Assembly: GCA_041660045.1 (NCBI GenBank)
Contig: JBAZXA010000006.1
Span: forward strand, 62,001 to 126,000
Source: WM-3-3 sp041660045
GTDB lineage: Bacteria > Pseudomonadota > Gammaproteobacteria > Methylococcales > Methylomonadaceae
DNA: 64,000 bases
Direction of reading: 5' to 3'
Shown here one piece after another: positions 26,014 through 35,236 of this stretch. Position 1 is the first letter of the stretch. Each line of letters begins with the position of its first letter. The translations under genes and the position numbers were made by a program. The notes beneath the pieces were generated by a model. It ran no database searches. It had not been told where the DNA came from and saw only the letters and a list, made by a program, of their open reading frames with translations.

Positions 26014-27145
26014 TGATTTTATTCACTTAGTAAAAGATATTTACCCCAACCAAGACTTTATCCCCTTGCATGCGCCGCGTTTTAACGGCAATGAAAAGCA
26101 ATATCTTATGGAGGTAATAGACAGTAGTTTTGTCTCCAGCGTGGGGCCGTTTGTTAATCAATTCGAGGCTAAAGTTGCTGAATATACTGGCGCTAAACAT
26201 GCAATAGCCGTGGTTAGCGGCACTGCGGCCTTGCATATTGCTTTGCTCTTGTCAGGCGTTAAGCCTGGGGAAGAGGTGATCACCCAAGCTATCACCTTTG
26301 TGGCCACGTGTAATGCCATCCATTATTGTGGCGCTGAGCCAGTTTTTGTTGATATAGAGCCTGCAACCTTAGGTATGTCGGCAACAGCGCTGGCAGAATT
26401 TATCGATCAATATTGCGAACAACGGGATGATGGTTTGTGGAATAAGTACAGCGGCAAACGCATAGCGGCTTGTGTGCCTATGCATACCTTTGGTCACCCT
26501 TGTGATATGGCTGGAATATTGCTTGAATGCAAACGGTGTCAAATTCCTGTCGTTGAAGATGCTGCCGAGGCTTTAGGTAGCTTTTCAGGCGGGCAAGCCT
26601 GTGGCACTTTTGGCCAATTAGGGGTGTTTAGTTTTAACGGTAATAAAATCATCACGACTGGCGGGGGCGGTATGATAATCACCGATGATGATGACTTGGC
26701 GCGGCAGGCCTTGCATTTAACGACGACCGCCAAATTACCGCATGCCTGGCAATTTATCCATGATCAAGTCGGCTATAACTATCGCATGCCTAACCTTAAT
26801 GCCGCTTTGGGTGTTGCCCAACTTGAAGCGCTGCCGCAATTTTTAGAAAAAAAGCGGCAGCTAGCACAACGTTATATCGATTGGGGGCAAAACAATAATT
26901 ACTGTTGTTTCATCGAACCGGCGCATGCGCAATCCAATTACTGGCTTAATGCGTTAGTGTTTGAGGATGTGGCAACACGCAATTGTTTTGCTGAAACAAC
27001 CAATACTTTGGGTGTTATGACACGTCCGGTTTGGGAGCCAATGCACCGTTTGCCGAGTTATCAGCATTGTTTAACAGCAGGCTTAAGCCAAACTCACTGG
27101 GCGGCCGACTGTATTGTTAACATTCCCAGCAGCGTGATCCTGTAA
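26006..27145 (+). CDS. legC: LegC-type PLP aminotransferase
   Basis: 379 residues of the DegT/DnrJ/EryC1 (sugar aminotransferase) family. It adds the 4-amino group to the keto sugar made by LegB. The opening IPLHAPRFNGNEKQYL and VSSVGPFVNQFE are LegC-like. VVEDAAEALGS precedes the PLP-binding lysine in FSFNGNKIITTGGGG. Translation is probably coupled at both ends: it overlaps legB by 8 bases, and the A of its TAA stop is the A of the next ATG. Confidence 0.9.
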   Translation: MFDDFIHLVKDIYPNQDFIPLHAPRFNGNEKQYLMEVIDSSFVSSVGPFVNQFEAKVAEYTGAKHAIAVVSGTAALHIALLLSGVKPGEEVITQAITFVATCNAIHYCGAEPVFVDIEPATLGMSATALAEFIDQYCEQRDDGLWNKYSGKRIAACVPMHTFGHPCDMAGILLECKRCQIPVVEDAAEALGSFSGGQACGTFGQLGVFSFNGNKIITTGGGGMIITDDDDLARQALHLTTTAKLPHAWQFIHDQVGYNYRMPNLNAALGVAQLEALPQFLEKKRQLAQRYIDWGQNNNYCCFIEPAHAQSNYWLNALVFEDVATRNCFAETTNTLGVMTRPVWEPMHRLPSYQHCLTAGLSQTHWAADCIVNIPSSVIL

Positions 27146-28329
27146 TGCATCAAAAACGCAAACTATGTGTAGTCACAGGTTCCAGAGCGGAATATGGCTT
27201 GTTATATTGGTTGATGCGGGAAATTACCGATGATCCAGATTTAACTTTACAGCTGGTCGTAACTGGTATGCATTTATCGCCGGAGTTTGGTTTAACTTGG
27301 CAACAAATCCAGCAAGATGGTTTTATTATCAACCGTAAAGTCGAGATGCTTTTGTCTTCTGATACGGGTGTTGGCATCGCTAAATCCTTAGGGCTAGGTA
27401 TTATTGGTTTTGCCGATGCCTTAGATGAACTCAAACCCGATGTAGTGGTTATCTTAGGGGATCGTTATGAAGTTTTTGCGGCTGCACAAGCGGCCATGGC
27501 TTTGCGCATACCGATAGCGCATATTCATGGCGGTGAGTTGACCGAAGGCGCTATTGATGAGGCCATCCGCCATGCCTTAACTAAAATGGCGCACTTGCAC
27601 TTTACGGCGACCGAAGCCTATCGCAAACGCGTAATCCAATTAGGTGAACAGCCGCAGAATGTGTTTAACGTCGGTGCCTCTGGGCTAGACCATATGTCTA
27701 AAACGGAATTATTAGGGCGCGGGCAATTAGAAGAGGCTCTAGGCTTTAAATTAGGCAAACGTAACCTATTGGTTACTTTTCATCCTGTCACCTTGGAACA
27801 AAGTACCGCGGCGGATCAGTTTGAACAGCTATTAAATGCCCTGAGCCAACTGGATGAGACGGTGCATATCCTGTTTACCTTGCCCAATGCCGATACTGAT
27901 GGACGTAGTTTGATTAATAGGGTTACGGCTTATCAAAAACAACATGCTGAGCGGGTAGTGGTGTTTAAGTCCTTAGGCTCATTGCGCTATCTTTCGGCAT
28001 TGCAATTTGTCGATGCCGTGGTTGGCAATTCCTCAAGTGGCTTAATAGAAGCACCTGCATTTAAGATTGCCAGCGTTAATATTGGCGATAGGCAAAAAGG
28101 CCGCTTATGCGCGGCCAGTGTCATCAACTGTGTACCCGAACAGACTGCCATTTTACAGGCCATCAACCAGGCTTTTTCGGATAGTTTCCGTCAGCTATTG
28201 CCTAGCGTTGAAAATCCTTACGGTAGCGGTAACACGAGCTTAAAAATTAAAAATATTTTAAAGCACTGTAGTTTAGCCAAGTTGTTGAAAAAGCCGTTTT
28301 ACGATTTAGCGATTAAGGACAACGGATGA
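27145..28329 (+). CDS. legG: Hydrolysing nucleotide-sugar 2-epimerase (LegG/NeuC)
   Basis: 394 residues. It releases the nucleotide and inverts C2 to give the free 2,4-diamino hexose used for the nonulosonic acid. The N-terminal VVTGSRAEYGLL, the central VVILGDRYEVFAAA, the catalytic-region IAHIHGGELTEGAIDEAIRHALTKMAHLHF and the C-terminal VGNSSSGLIEAP are hallmarks of the NeuC/LegG group. It overlaps legC by 1 base and legI by 4 bases (ATGA). Confidence 0.9.
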   Translation: MHQKRKLCVVTGSRAEYGLLYWLMREITDDPDLTLQLVVTGMHLSPEFGLTWQQIQQDGFIINRKVEMLLSSDTGVGIAKSLGLGIIGFADALDELKPDVVVILGDRYEVFAAAQAAMALRIPIAHIHGGELTEGAIDEAIRHALTKMAHLHFTATEAYRKRVIQLGEQPQNVFNVGASGLDHMSKTELLGRGQLEEALGFKLGKRNLLVTFHPVTLEQSTAADQFEQLLNALSQLDETVHILFTLPNADTDGRSLINRVTAYQKQHAERVVVFKSLGSLRYLSALQFVDAVVGNSSSGLIEAPAFKIASVNIGDRQKGRLCAASVINCVPEQTAILQAINQAFSDSFRQLLPSVENPYGSGNTSLKIKNILKHCSLAKLLKKPFYDLAIKDNG

Positions 28330-29393
28330 GCGTTTTTATTATTGCCGAAGCTGGCGTAAACCATAATGGCGATTTAGCAACGGCTTATCAATTAATTGAT
28401 GTGGCGGTTGCAGCAGGTGCTGATGCGGTTAAATTCCAAACGTTTAAGGCAGAAAACTTGGTAACTAGTGCCGGGGCTAAAGCAGAATACCAGAAAACCG
28501 ATACAAATCCTGATGAAAGCCAATTAGCCATGCTAAAACGCTTGGAATTAAAGTACGAATTTCATTTTCAGCTGTTAAGCTATTGCCAAACCAAAGGCAT
28601 CCAATTTTTATCGACAGCATTTGATTTTGAAAGTCTCGATTTTTTAGTGCATAAGTTGGGTGTAGGGCGGCTTAAGCTACCCTCGGGTGAAATCACTAAT
28701 GGGCCATTTTTGTTGGCACATGCCCAAACCGGCAAAGAGATTATCCTATCGACAGGTATGGCCACATTGGGGGAAGTGGAAATGGCCTTATCGGTATTGG
28801 CGTTTGGTTATCTAAATTCAGCGTTGCCGCCTTCGTTAGCGGCCTTTGAACAAGCGTATAGCAGTGGGTCAGGCCAGGCCTTGTTAAAGCAAAAAGTCAC
28901 TTTATTACATTGCACTACCGAATATCCTACGCCACCAGCCCATGTAAACCTTAGGGCCATGGATACGTTACAGCAGGCTTTTGGCTTAACCGTTGGTTAT
29001 TCCGACCATAGCACGGGTCTGGCGATACCGATTGCCGCAGCAGCCCGGGGCGCCATGCTGATTGAAAAGCATTTTACGCTAAATAGAAATTTGCCTGGCC
29101 CTGATCATAAAGTTTCGCTGGAACCGGATGAGCTCAAAGCAATGGTGCAAGGTATTAGGGAAGTTGAACAGGCCTTAGGGCTAGCGCATAAATGTGCCGG
29201 TGCCGTGGAACTAGAAAATCGCCAGGTTGCCAGAAAAAGTCTAGTAGCAAAAACAGCTTTAAAGCAAGGTGATGTGCTTACAGAAAATAATATGGCTATT
29301 AAACGTCCGGGTACCGGTATCAGCCCAATGTTGTATTGGTCACAGCTAGGCACGGCTAGTCCTAAGGCGTACCTGGCCGATGAATTGCTGTAG
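28326..29393 (+). CDS. legI: Nonulosonic acid synthase (LegI/NeuB)
   Basis: 355 residues. It condenses the six-carbon sugar with phosphoenolpyruvate to form a nine-carbon acid. The NeuB fold is marked by IIAEAGVNHNGD, AVKFQTFKAENLVT, KLPSGEITN, STGMATLGEVE, LLHCTTEYPTPP, VGYSDHSTG and IEKHFTLNRNLPGPDH. A SAF/antifreeze-like domain follows (ARKSLVAKTALKQGDVLT). Whether the product is legionaminic or a related acid rests on the neighbouring LegB/LegC/LegG/PtmE set. Confidence 0.92.
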   Translation: MSVFIIAEAGVNHNGDLATAYQLIDVAVAAGADAVKFQTFKAENLVTSAGAKAEYQKTDTNPDESQLAMLKRLELKYEFHFQLLSYCQTKGIQFLSTAFDFESLDFLVHKLGVGRLKLPSGEITNGPFLLAHAQTGKEIILSTGMATLGEVEMALSVLAFGYLNSALPPSLAAFEQAYSSGSGQALLKQKVTLLHCTTEYPTPPAHVNLRAMDTLQQAFGLTVGYSDHSTGLAIPIAAAARGAMLIEKHFTLNRNLPGPDHKVSLEPDELKAMVQGIREVEQALGLAHKCAGAVELENRQVARKSLVAKTALKQGDVLTENNMAIKRPGTGISPMLYWSQLGTASPKAYLADELL

Positions 29394-29410
29394 CCGCAGG
29401 GCATTGGTTT

Positions 29411-30046
29411 ATGTTTAAGCCAGTCATACTTTTAGGCAGTGGTGGACACGCCAAAGTTTTGGCGGCGGTATTGAAAAAACGGGCTAGTCCGGTATTAGGT
29501 GTTACCGACCCTGGCCGTGATGTTGGTAATACAGTTTTTGATTGGCCGGTGTTAGGCGATGACAGCGCGCTTTTGCAATACCCGCCTGACACGATTGAAC
29601 TGGTCAATGGTATAGGTTCAATCCCTAAGGATAATGGCCTGCGCAGGCAGTTGTTTGCTAAGTTTCATGACCTAGGCTATCAATTTAAAAATGTTATAGA
29701 CCAACGTGCTTTAATTGCTGATGAGGTTAGCTTAGCAGAAGGTGTGCAAGTGATGTCAGGTGCCATAATTCAGGCAGGCACGCAAATTGCTTGTAATGCA
29801 ATCATCAACAGTGGCGCAATCATTGAACACGATTGCGTGCTGGGGCAGCATGTCCATGTTGCTCCAGGCGCGGTGTTATGCGGCGCTGTTGTCATTGGCG
29901 ATAACGTTCATGTGGGTGCCGGCGCTGTAGTTATTCAAGGTGTCACTATAGGGTCAGGCTGTATTATTGGCGCAGGTTGCGTTGTTACCCGCGGGCTAGA
30001 ACCCTGTCAAACCGTTTATCCGCCGCGATCAATGACAAAAATTTGA
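29411..30046 (+). CDS. NeuD/LegH-type sugar acyltransferase
   Basis: 211 residues. The N-terminal nucleotide-sugar-binding part has ILLGSGGHAKVLAAVLK. The C-terminus is a left-handed beta-helix with hexapeptide repeats (IIQAGTQI, IINSGAIIEHDCVLGQHVHVAPGAVLCGAVVIGDNVHVGAG broken over several turns). The His in EHDC is the likely catalytic base. In legionaminic synthesis LegH N-acetylates the 4-amino sugar; NeuD homologues O-acetylate sialic acids. The position in the operon favours LegH. It starts 17 bases after legI. Confidence 0.85.
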   Translation: MFKPVILLGSGGHAKVLAAVLKKRASPVLGVTDPGRDVGNTVFDWPVLGDDSALLQYPPDTIELVNGIGSIPKDNGLRRQLFAKFHDLGYQFKNVIDQRALIADEVSLAEGVQVMSGAIIQAGTQIACNAIINSGAIIEHDCVLGQHVHVAPGAVLCGAVVIGDNVHVGAGAVVIQGVTIGSGCIIGAGCVVTRGLEPCQTVYPPRSMTKI

Positions 30047-30059
30047 ATCAGGATTAGCT

Positions 30060-31112
30060 ATGAAAGACAACTGGCAAGAAGTGCTGATTAAGCCTAGCAG
30101 CAGCTTGCGGGATACCATTAAGGCCATCGACAAGGCGGCTTTGCAAATCGCTGTGGTTGTTGATGAAGCGGACAAGCTCTTAGGTGTGGTGACCGATGGC
30201 GATATTCGCCGTGCCTTAATTCGGGGATTGCCGCTGGATTGCTTGGTGGGTGAGGTGATGAACCAAAATCCCAGGACTGCAGGAGCGCTTGATTCCAAAA
30301 CCAAGTTGATCTCCTTAATGGAAACCCACAAGCTTTATCAATTGCCTATTGTTGATGTGGATGGCCGGGTGATAGGTCTGCAAACCTTACAGGCACTCTA
30401 TAAACAGCCTTTATTTCAGAATCCGGTAGTGCTAATGGCCGGTGGCTTTGGCACACGCTTACGGCCATTAACTAACAGCTGCCCTAAACCCTTGCTGGAA
30501 ATCGGCGGTAAGCCGATCTTAGAAACTATTTTAGAAAACTTTATCAGTTGTGGCTTTAGGCACTTCTATATCAGCGTGCATTATTTGGCCGACCAGATTA
30601 AAGATTATTTTGGCGATGGCCGGCGTTGGGGTATTAGCATCCATTACCTCGATGAACATGAACCCTTGGGTACGGCAGGTGCTATAGGTTTGCTGCCAGA
30701 TAATTTGCCAGATATGCCGCTGCTTGTGATGAACGGCGATATTTTGACACAAGTGGATTTTGCCCGTTTACTGGCCTACCACAACGAAAGCGAAGGCGTG
30801 GCCACCTTGTGTGTACGCCAATATGAATATCAAATTCCCTATGGTGTGGTGACGTTGGAAGGCCAGCAGGTAACCGGGATCGTGGAAAAGCCGGTACACA
30901 GCTGCTATTCCAACGCCGGTATCTATGTGCTGAATTATGCCTTGGCGAAAACTATAGCGGAGCAAGGTAAGGTTGATATGCCGGATCTTTTAAGCCAACA
31001 AATCGCTGACGGGCAGGGGGTATCCGTGTTCCCAGTACAAGATTATTGGTTGGACATAGGCCGGGAAGCTGATTTTTTGCAAGCACAGGGCGAATTCTCT
31101 AAATTTTTTTAA
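30060..31112 (+). CDS. ptmE: CBS-domain sugar nucleotidyltransferase, PtmE type
   Basis: 350 residues. Residues 1-115 hold two CBS repeats (VVDEADKLLGVVTDGDIRRAL; YQLPIVDVDGRVIG). The rest is an NTP-transferase domain with the signature LMAGGFGTRLRPLT, PKPLLEIGGKPILE, VMNGDILT and GIVEKP. This architecture matches Campylobacter PtmE, which makes GDP-GlcN at the start of the GDP-linked legionaminic pathway. Its presence suggests the precursor here is GDP- rather than UDP-linked. The start at ATG 30060 is 13 bases after the acyltransferase gene. Confidence 0.87.
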   Translation: MKDNWQEVLIKPSSSLRDTIKAIDKAALQIAVVVDEADKLLGVVTDGDIRRALIRGLPLDCLVGEVMNQNPRTAGALDSKTKLISLMETHKLYQLPIVDVDGRVIGLQTLQALYKQPLFQNPVVLMAGGFGTRLRPLTNSCPKPLLEIGGKPILETILENFISCGFRHFYISVHYLADQIKDYFGDGRRWGISIHYLDEHEPLGTAGAIGLLPDNLPDMPLLVMNGDILTQVDFARLLAYHNESEGVATLCVRQYEYQIPYGVVTLEGQQVTGIVEKPVHSCYSNAGIYVLNYALAKTIAEQGKVDMPDLLSQQIADGQGVSVFPVQDYWLDIGREADFLQAQGEFSKFF

Positions 31113-31170
31113 GGCCTAAGGATAAGTTAAGCAGGGTAAACAGTGATGATAGACAAGGAGCACTTTAAAT

Positions 31171-32097
31171 ATGTCGTTGCCTGAAAAGTTAATCATTATG
31201 TACCATTCGGTATCGAGCCCGACTATACCTGAAGTGGTTGGCAGTTTCCCGATACCGATGGCAAGGTTCCAATACCAAGTGCAATCCGCCATGGCACTCG
31301 GATATACCGTCAGTCCCATAACTGAGCTGTTACAACCGAATACACCAGGCCAAAGGCAACTGTTCATTACCGGTGATGACGGCACGGTAGATTGGACCCG
31401 AAATGTTTTGCCCTGGTGTGAAGCCAATAAACTGCCCAGCCATACCGCGATAATTGCAGGGCCTTGGTTAGCTCAGCCGATTTATCCGTTAGCCCATTTA
31501 ATCCAAGTCATTTTATCAGTGCGCTCTGAAACAGAGTTAGAACAATTGGCTAAGCAATTACAGTCTGCCATTTCCCCAGAAGCATTAAGTTATCTACAAA
31601 AAGTCTATGCTTACGAATCGACAGAGGCTCGCCGAATAATCAAAGGCGCTTGTAATTTAATTTTAGAACCCGAGCAAGCCTATGAAATTATCGGCGAATG
31701 TAGCCAGCAGGAACAGCTATGTTTAGCACAGCGCTTTGAAGTGCCTAGCTTTTATCAAGCCTTGCAATTTGCCGATGTTGGCGTGCATACCGTAAGCCAC
31801 AAAGCTATGGGGAAAAATATCGAAGACTATTGTAGCGCTGAAATTGATACCGCTAAAAAGCTTTTGCTCAAGCATGGCCTTAAGCCTAGTTCGGTGTTTA
31901 CGCTGCCTATGAAGCCCCGTTGGGGTGTTAGTGTGGATGATTTGATCCCACCATTAACTGAGCGTGGGTATCAGGGGATACTCTATTCAGAATATGCGCT
32001 CTGGAACCAGCACGATTTTGTAGTGCCTAGGATAGATGCCAAGCACGTTGAGGATGTATTAAATATACCGAGTTTTGCCGAGGCGATATGGGCTTAA
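31171..32097 (+). CDS. Polysaccharide deacetylase-family protein
   Basis: 308 residues related to the NodB-fold deacetylases. It opens with LIIMYHSVSSP, carries the acidic pair in FITGDDGT (usual form TFDDG) and the metal-binding HTVSH motif at about residues 208-212. It also has a C-terminal strand ending GYQGILYSEY. No signal peptide is visible, so it should act in the cytoplasm on a sugar intermediate, not on a secreted polymer. A Shine-Dalgarno AAGGAG precedes ATG 31171. It overlaps the ligase gene by 10 bases. It could remove an acetyl group so that the ligase/ACP system can replace it; that is inference. Confidence 0.75.
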   Translation: MSLPEKLIIMYHSVSSPTIPEVVGSFPIPMARFQYQVQSAMALGYTVSPITELLQPNTPGQRQLFITGDDGTVDWTRNVLPWCEANKLPSHTAIIAGPWLAQPIYPLAHLIQVILSVRSETELEQLAKQLQSAISPEALSYLQKVYAYESTEARRIIKGACNLILEPEQAYEIIGECSQQEQLCLAQRFEVPSFYQALQFADVGVHTVSHKAMGKNIEDYCSAEIDTAKKLLLKHGLKPSSVFTLPMKPRWGVSVDDLIPPLTERGYQGILYSEYALWNQHDFVVPRIDAKHVEDVLNIPSFAEAIWA

Positions 32098-33656
32098 GTA
32101 TTATTCAGCTGTTTAAACAGCAAGTACAAACACACCCAGGGCGGAGCGCAGTTATTTATAATCAGCAACCGATGAGCTATCAGGATTTGGCTGAGCGTGT
32201 GCGTAAGCTCTGTGGTTGGCTTGCTGATAAAGGTGTAACTCAAGGTGCGCATTTAGTGGTGGCTTTAAATAACTCCATGGAATTTGCTGTATTGATGCTA
32301 GCGGCTGCCGATTTAGGCATAGTGATTGCCCCTGTTAGTACAACATTAACGGCTAAAGCACTGGAAGTTGCAATTAGCAGTACCGATGCTGCGTATTTAA
32401 TTGCCGCGCCTAATGTAGTAAAAAAATATCTACAACTAGAGCCTACAAACCGCGTATTAACGAGTACACAAGTGTTTGCATTTTCTGCACTAGCAGAAGA
32501 CCCGCAAGATTTATCGCAAAGTTGGCGCACTGTTTATAATACGGCCTATGTGCTTGGGGAACGTTCAGGGCAACAAGACTTGGACTATATCTTAACGATG
32601 ACGTCTGGTTCAACCGGACAACCTAAACCTATCGTATTGACGCAAGGCACTAAAATTCGCCGGGCATTTGATGGTGCGGTGGACTTATATGGCTTAAACG
32701 ATAGTGAAGTCGTGTTGGTTGCTTCACCAATGTACCATTCTTTAGCACAAAGATTAACCTTGTTACCCTTAATGCTTGGGGGTACAGCCGTCATCATAAC
32801 GCAGTTTGCTGCCAAAGCCTGGCTAGAGGCGGTAGAGCAGCATAGGGTTAGCTTTACCTTGGCAGTATCTAGCCATCTTAAACAAATTTTGGCTTATTTA
32901 GCACACAACACAGCGGATTTAAGTTCATTACAGACCTTGGTGTCGTCTTCTGCACTGTTAGATGCTGACCTTAAATTACAGTGCATAGAGCATTTCCAAT
33001 GTGCTTTTCATGAATGTTACGGTGCATCAGAGGTTGGTATTGTGACTAACTTATCGCCAGAGGATACCGGATGTTTTTTAAGGTCAGTAGGCAAAGCCTT
33101 GCCCTACGTTGACTTAAAAATAGTCGATAGCCAGAATAATCCGCTTAACACAGGTGAGGTGGGTGAAATTGTTTGCCGGAGCAGCACGGCTTTTTCCCGC
33201 TACTATAAACGCCCTGAAGCGACCCAAGAGGCGGTGATTGAAGGTTATTTCCATACCGGTGATTTGGGTTATTTAGACGCAGAGGGTTTTTTATATTTAA
33301 AAGGTCGGCAAAAAGACTGCATTATCGTAGGCGGTACTAATGTTTACCCAACGGACATAGAAGAAGTGATCGCTAAAGTCGCCGGTATTAGTGAAGTTGC
33401 CGTTATCGGCGTTGAAGACAGTTATTTTGGTGAGGCTATTTTGGCAGTGCTGGTGGTGAATGCCAGTTTTAATTTACAGTGGGTAAAAAAAGCCTGTTTG
33501 ACCGAATTAGCCGATTACCAACAGCCTATGGCTTATGAAGTGGTAACGCAATTGCCCAAAAATGCTATGGGCAAGCTTATGAAACAAACGCTTAAAGCAC
33601 AATTTCAAGATTATGATGCCACCAAGGCATTGCGGGTAATGCTCAATAAAATTTAG
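32088..33656 (+). CDS. AMP-dependent acyl ligase
   Basis: 522 residues of the ANL superfamily. It activates a carboxylic acid as acyl-AMP and passes it to CoA or a carrier protein. The motifs are complete: MTSGSTGQPKP (A3), YGASEVG (A5), YFHTGDLGYLD (A7), LKGRQKDCIIVGGTNVYP (A8) and the A10 lysine in PKNAMGKLMK. The substrate cannot be told from sequence alone. An acyl carrier protein gene three positions downstream suggests that the ACP is the acceptor. It overlaps the deacetylase gene by 10 bases. Confidence 0.87.
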   Translation: MGLSIIQLFKQQVQTHPGRSAVIYNQQPMSYQDLAERVRKLCGWLADKGVTQGAHLVVALNNSMEFAVLMLAAADLGIVIAPVSTTLTAKALEVAISSTDAAYLIAAPNVVKKYLQLEPTNRVLTSTQVFAFSALAEDPQDLSQSWRTVYNTAYVLGERSGQQDLDYILTMTSGSTGQPKPIVLTQGTKIRRAFDGAVDLYGLNDSEVVLVASPMYHSLAQRLTLLPLMLGGTAVIITQFAAKAWLEAVEQHRVSFTLAVSSHLKQILAYLAHNTADLSSLQTLVSSSALLDADLKLQCIEHFQCAFHECYGASEVGIVTNLSPEDTGCFLRSVGKALPYVDLKIVDSQNNPLNTGEVGEIVCRSSTAFSRYYKRPEATQEAVIEGYFHTGDLGYLDAEGFLYLKGRQKDCIIVGGTNVYPTDIEEVIAKVAGISEVAVIGVEDSYFGEAILAVLVVNASFNLQWVKKACLTELADYQQPMAYEVVTQLPKNAMGKLMKQTLKAQFQDYDATKALRVMLNKI

Positions 33657-33822
33657 TCGTAGGCGTACGCTGTTACTGGTAAGCCAATGCTGAAAAACAG
33701 TTGTTGATTATTTGGTTATTTGACGTTGTTTGGTTAATTTAAGCGCTAGGGCGGTTCTGTTGTTTTTTATGGCAAGGCTTGAGGATAACAAGCTGACCAC
33801 AGAGTAGAGGGATAATAATTAA

Positions 33823-34962
33823 ATGGTAAACAAAACAGAAGCTTTTAAATTGGGATTCATAGGCGGCGGGCTTGCTTCAGCCATAGGCCAAACCCATTAC
33901 AGCGCTAGCCGTTTAGATGGGAACTGGGATGTTGTGTCAGGGGCATTTAGCCGTAATGTGGAAACAAATTTAGCCACTGCCGCAGAATGGCGGATAGACC
34001 CTAAACGTACCTATATCGACTGGCGGGTATTTATTGAGCAAGAGAAAAACTTGCTGGACGCAGTTGTTGTATTAACGCCCACACCTGACCACGAAGAAGT
34101 TTTGTGTGCCTTATTGCAAGAAAATATTCCTGTGATTTGTGAAAAGGCTTTTGTCTCTTCCCTTAAGCAGCTGGACCGGGTTAAACATGTTTATAACCCG
34201 GACAAACATTTTTTGGCGGTGACCTATAACTATAGCGGTTACCCGATGGTACGTGAATTACAAGATAAAATTAAAGCGGGTGAGTTAGGCAATATCCAGC
34301 AAATTCATTTAGAAATGCCGCAAGAGGGCTTTGTGCGACCGCCTGATATTGCCGGTAAAGCGGCTGGGCCACAAAGTTGGCGCTTACAAGATGGCATTAT
34401 TCCAACGATATGTTTGGATTTAGGCGTGCATTTACATCATTTAATGGTGTTTTTGTTGAATGAAGAAGCCAGCGAGGTTATGGCCGAATTGGATCATTAC
34501 TCCAGTTATGATGGCGTCATCGACAATGTGAAAATGTGGTTACGCTTTAAAACGCCAAAAACAGCGAGTTTTTGGATGACAAAAACCGCGATAGGAAGCC
34601 GTAACGGCCTAAAACTTCGGGTTTATGGCGATCAAGGCTCAGCAGAATGGGTGCAAATTTTGCCAGAAGAGCTATCATTTTCAAATATTAACGGGATTCA
34701 TACAAAAATTGACCGCGGTAGTAAAACTGGGGTTTCCTCATTAGGCCGATATAACCGTATGAAGGTTGGCCATCCCGCCGGTTTTATTGAAGCCTTTGCT
34801 AATTTGTACCAAGATTTTTTTGATGCATTAACAGAATGGAAAGCCACCGGTAAACACACAAACCCATATGTCTTTGGCTTGGAACATTCAGCTAATGGTT
34901 TAAATCTTTTTCACTCGGCAAGAACCTCAGATCAAGAAAAAAAATGGGTCACGTTAAATTAA
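33823..34962 (+). CDS. Gfo/Idh/MocA-family oxidoreductase
   Basis: 379 residues. The N-terminal Rossmann fold has LGFIGGGLASAIGQTHY; the family motif CEKAF follows ILTPTPDHEE-like sequence (VVVLTPTPDHEEVL). The C-terminal domain carries a His-rich LDLGVHLHHLMVFLL. These enzymes oxidise or reduce sugars with NAD(P). In this operon it would tailor the nonulosonic acid or its precursor. The gap of 166 bases before it is the largest within the unit and could hold an internal promoter. The Shine-Dalgarno is AGAGG shortly before ATG 33823. Confidence 0.87.
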   Translation: MVNKTEAFKLGFIGGGLASAIGQTHYSASRLDGNWDVVSGAFSRNVETNLATAAEWRIDPKRTYIDWRVFIEQEKNLLDAVVVLTPTPDHEEVLCALLQENIPVICEKAFVSSLKQLDRVKHVYNPDKHFLAVTYNYSGYPMVRELQDKIKAGELGNIQQIHLEMPQEGFVRPPDIAGKAAGPQSWRLQDGIIPTICLDLGVHLHHLMVFLLNEEASEVMAELDHYSSYDGVIDNVKMWLRFKTPKTASFWMTKTAIGSRNGLKLRVYGDQGSAEWVQILPEELSFSNINGIHTKIDRGSKTGVSSLGRYNRMKVGHPAGFIEAFANLYQDFFDALTEWKATGKHTNPYVFGLEHSANGLNLFHSARTSDQEKKWVTLN

Positions 34963-34987
34963 AAAATGTCAGTGGCAGGGATCAAGT

Positions 34988-35236
34988 ATGAAAAATAAAT
35001 TTGCCGTCTTTATTCAACAATGGCTAGCTGATCAAAAAGGCTTGGAAATTGATAGTATTGATATGCACGCTAATTTTTTTGAACAAGGTTGGTTGGACTC
35101 ATTGGGCATGTTCCGGTTGTTAGTTGAGATTGAAACCACGTTTGCTATGGAAACCGATCAACTTAGCTTGTTCACTGACGCTGAACCTAATATTGCTAGT
35201 TTGGCCTCAGCCTTAAGTGCACAGGGCAAGGTTTAA
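34988..35236 (+). CDS. Acyl carrier protein
   Basis: 82 residues with the phosphopantetheine site Ser38 in GWLDSLGMF. Acidic helices and length fit a carrier protein. It does not sit beside fatty-acid synthesis genes but between sugar genes, so it is a dedicated carrier. It probably holds the acid activated by the AMP ligase for transfer to a sugar amine by the next gene product. Its last base is the A of the following ATG start, a sign of coupled translation. Confidence 0.85.
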   Translation: MKNKFAVFIQQWLADQKGLEIDSIDMHANFFEQGWLDSLGMFRLLVEIETTFAMETDQLSLFTDAEPNIASLASALSAQGKV

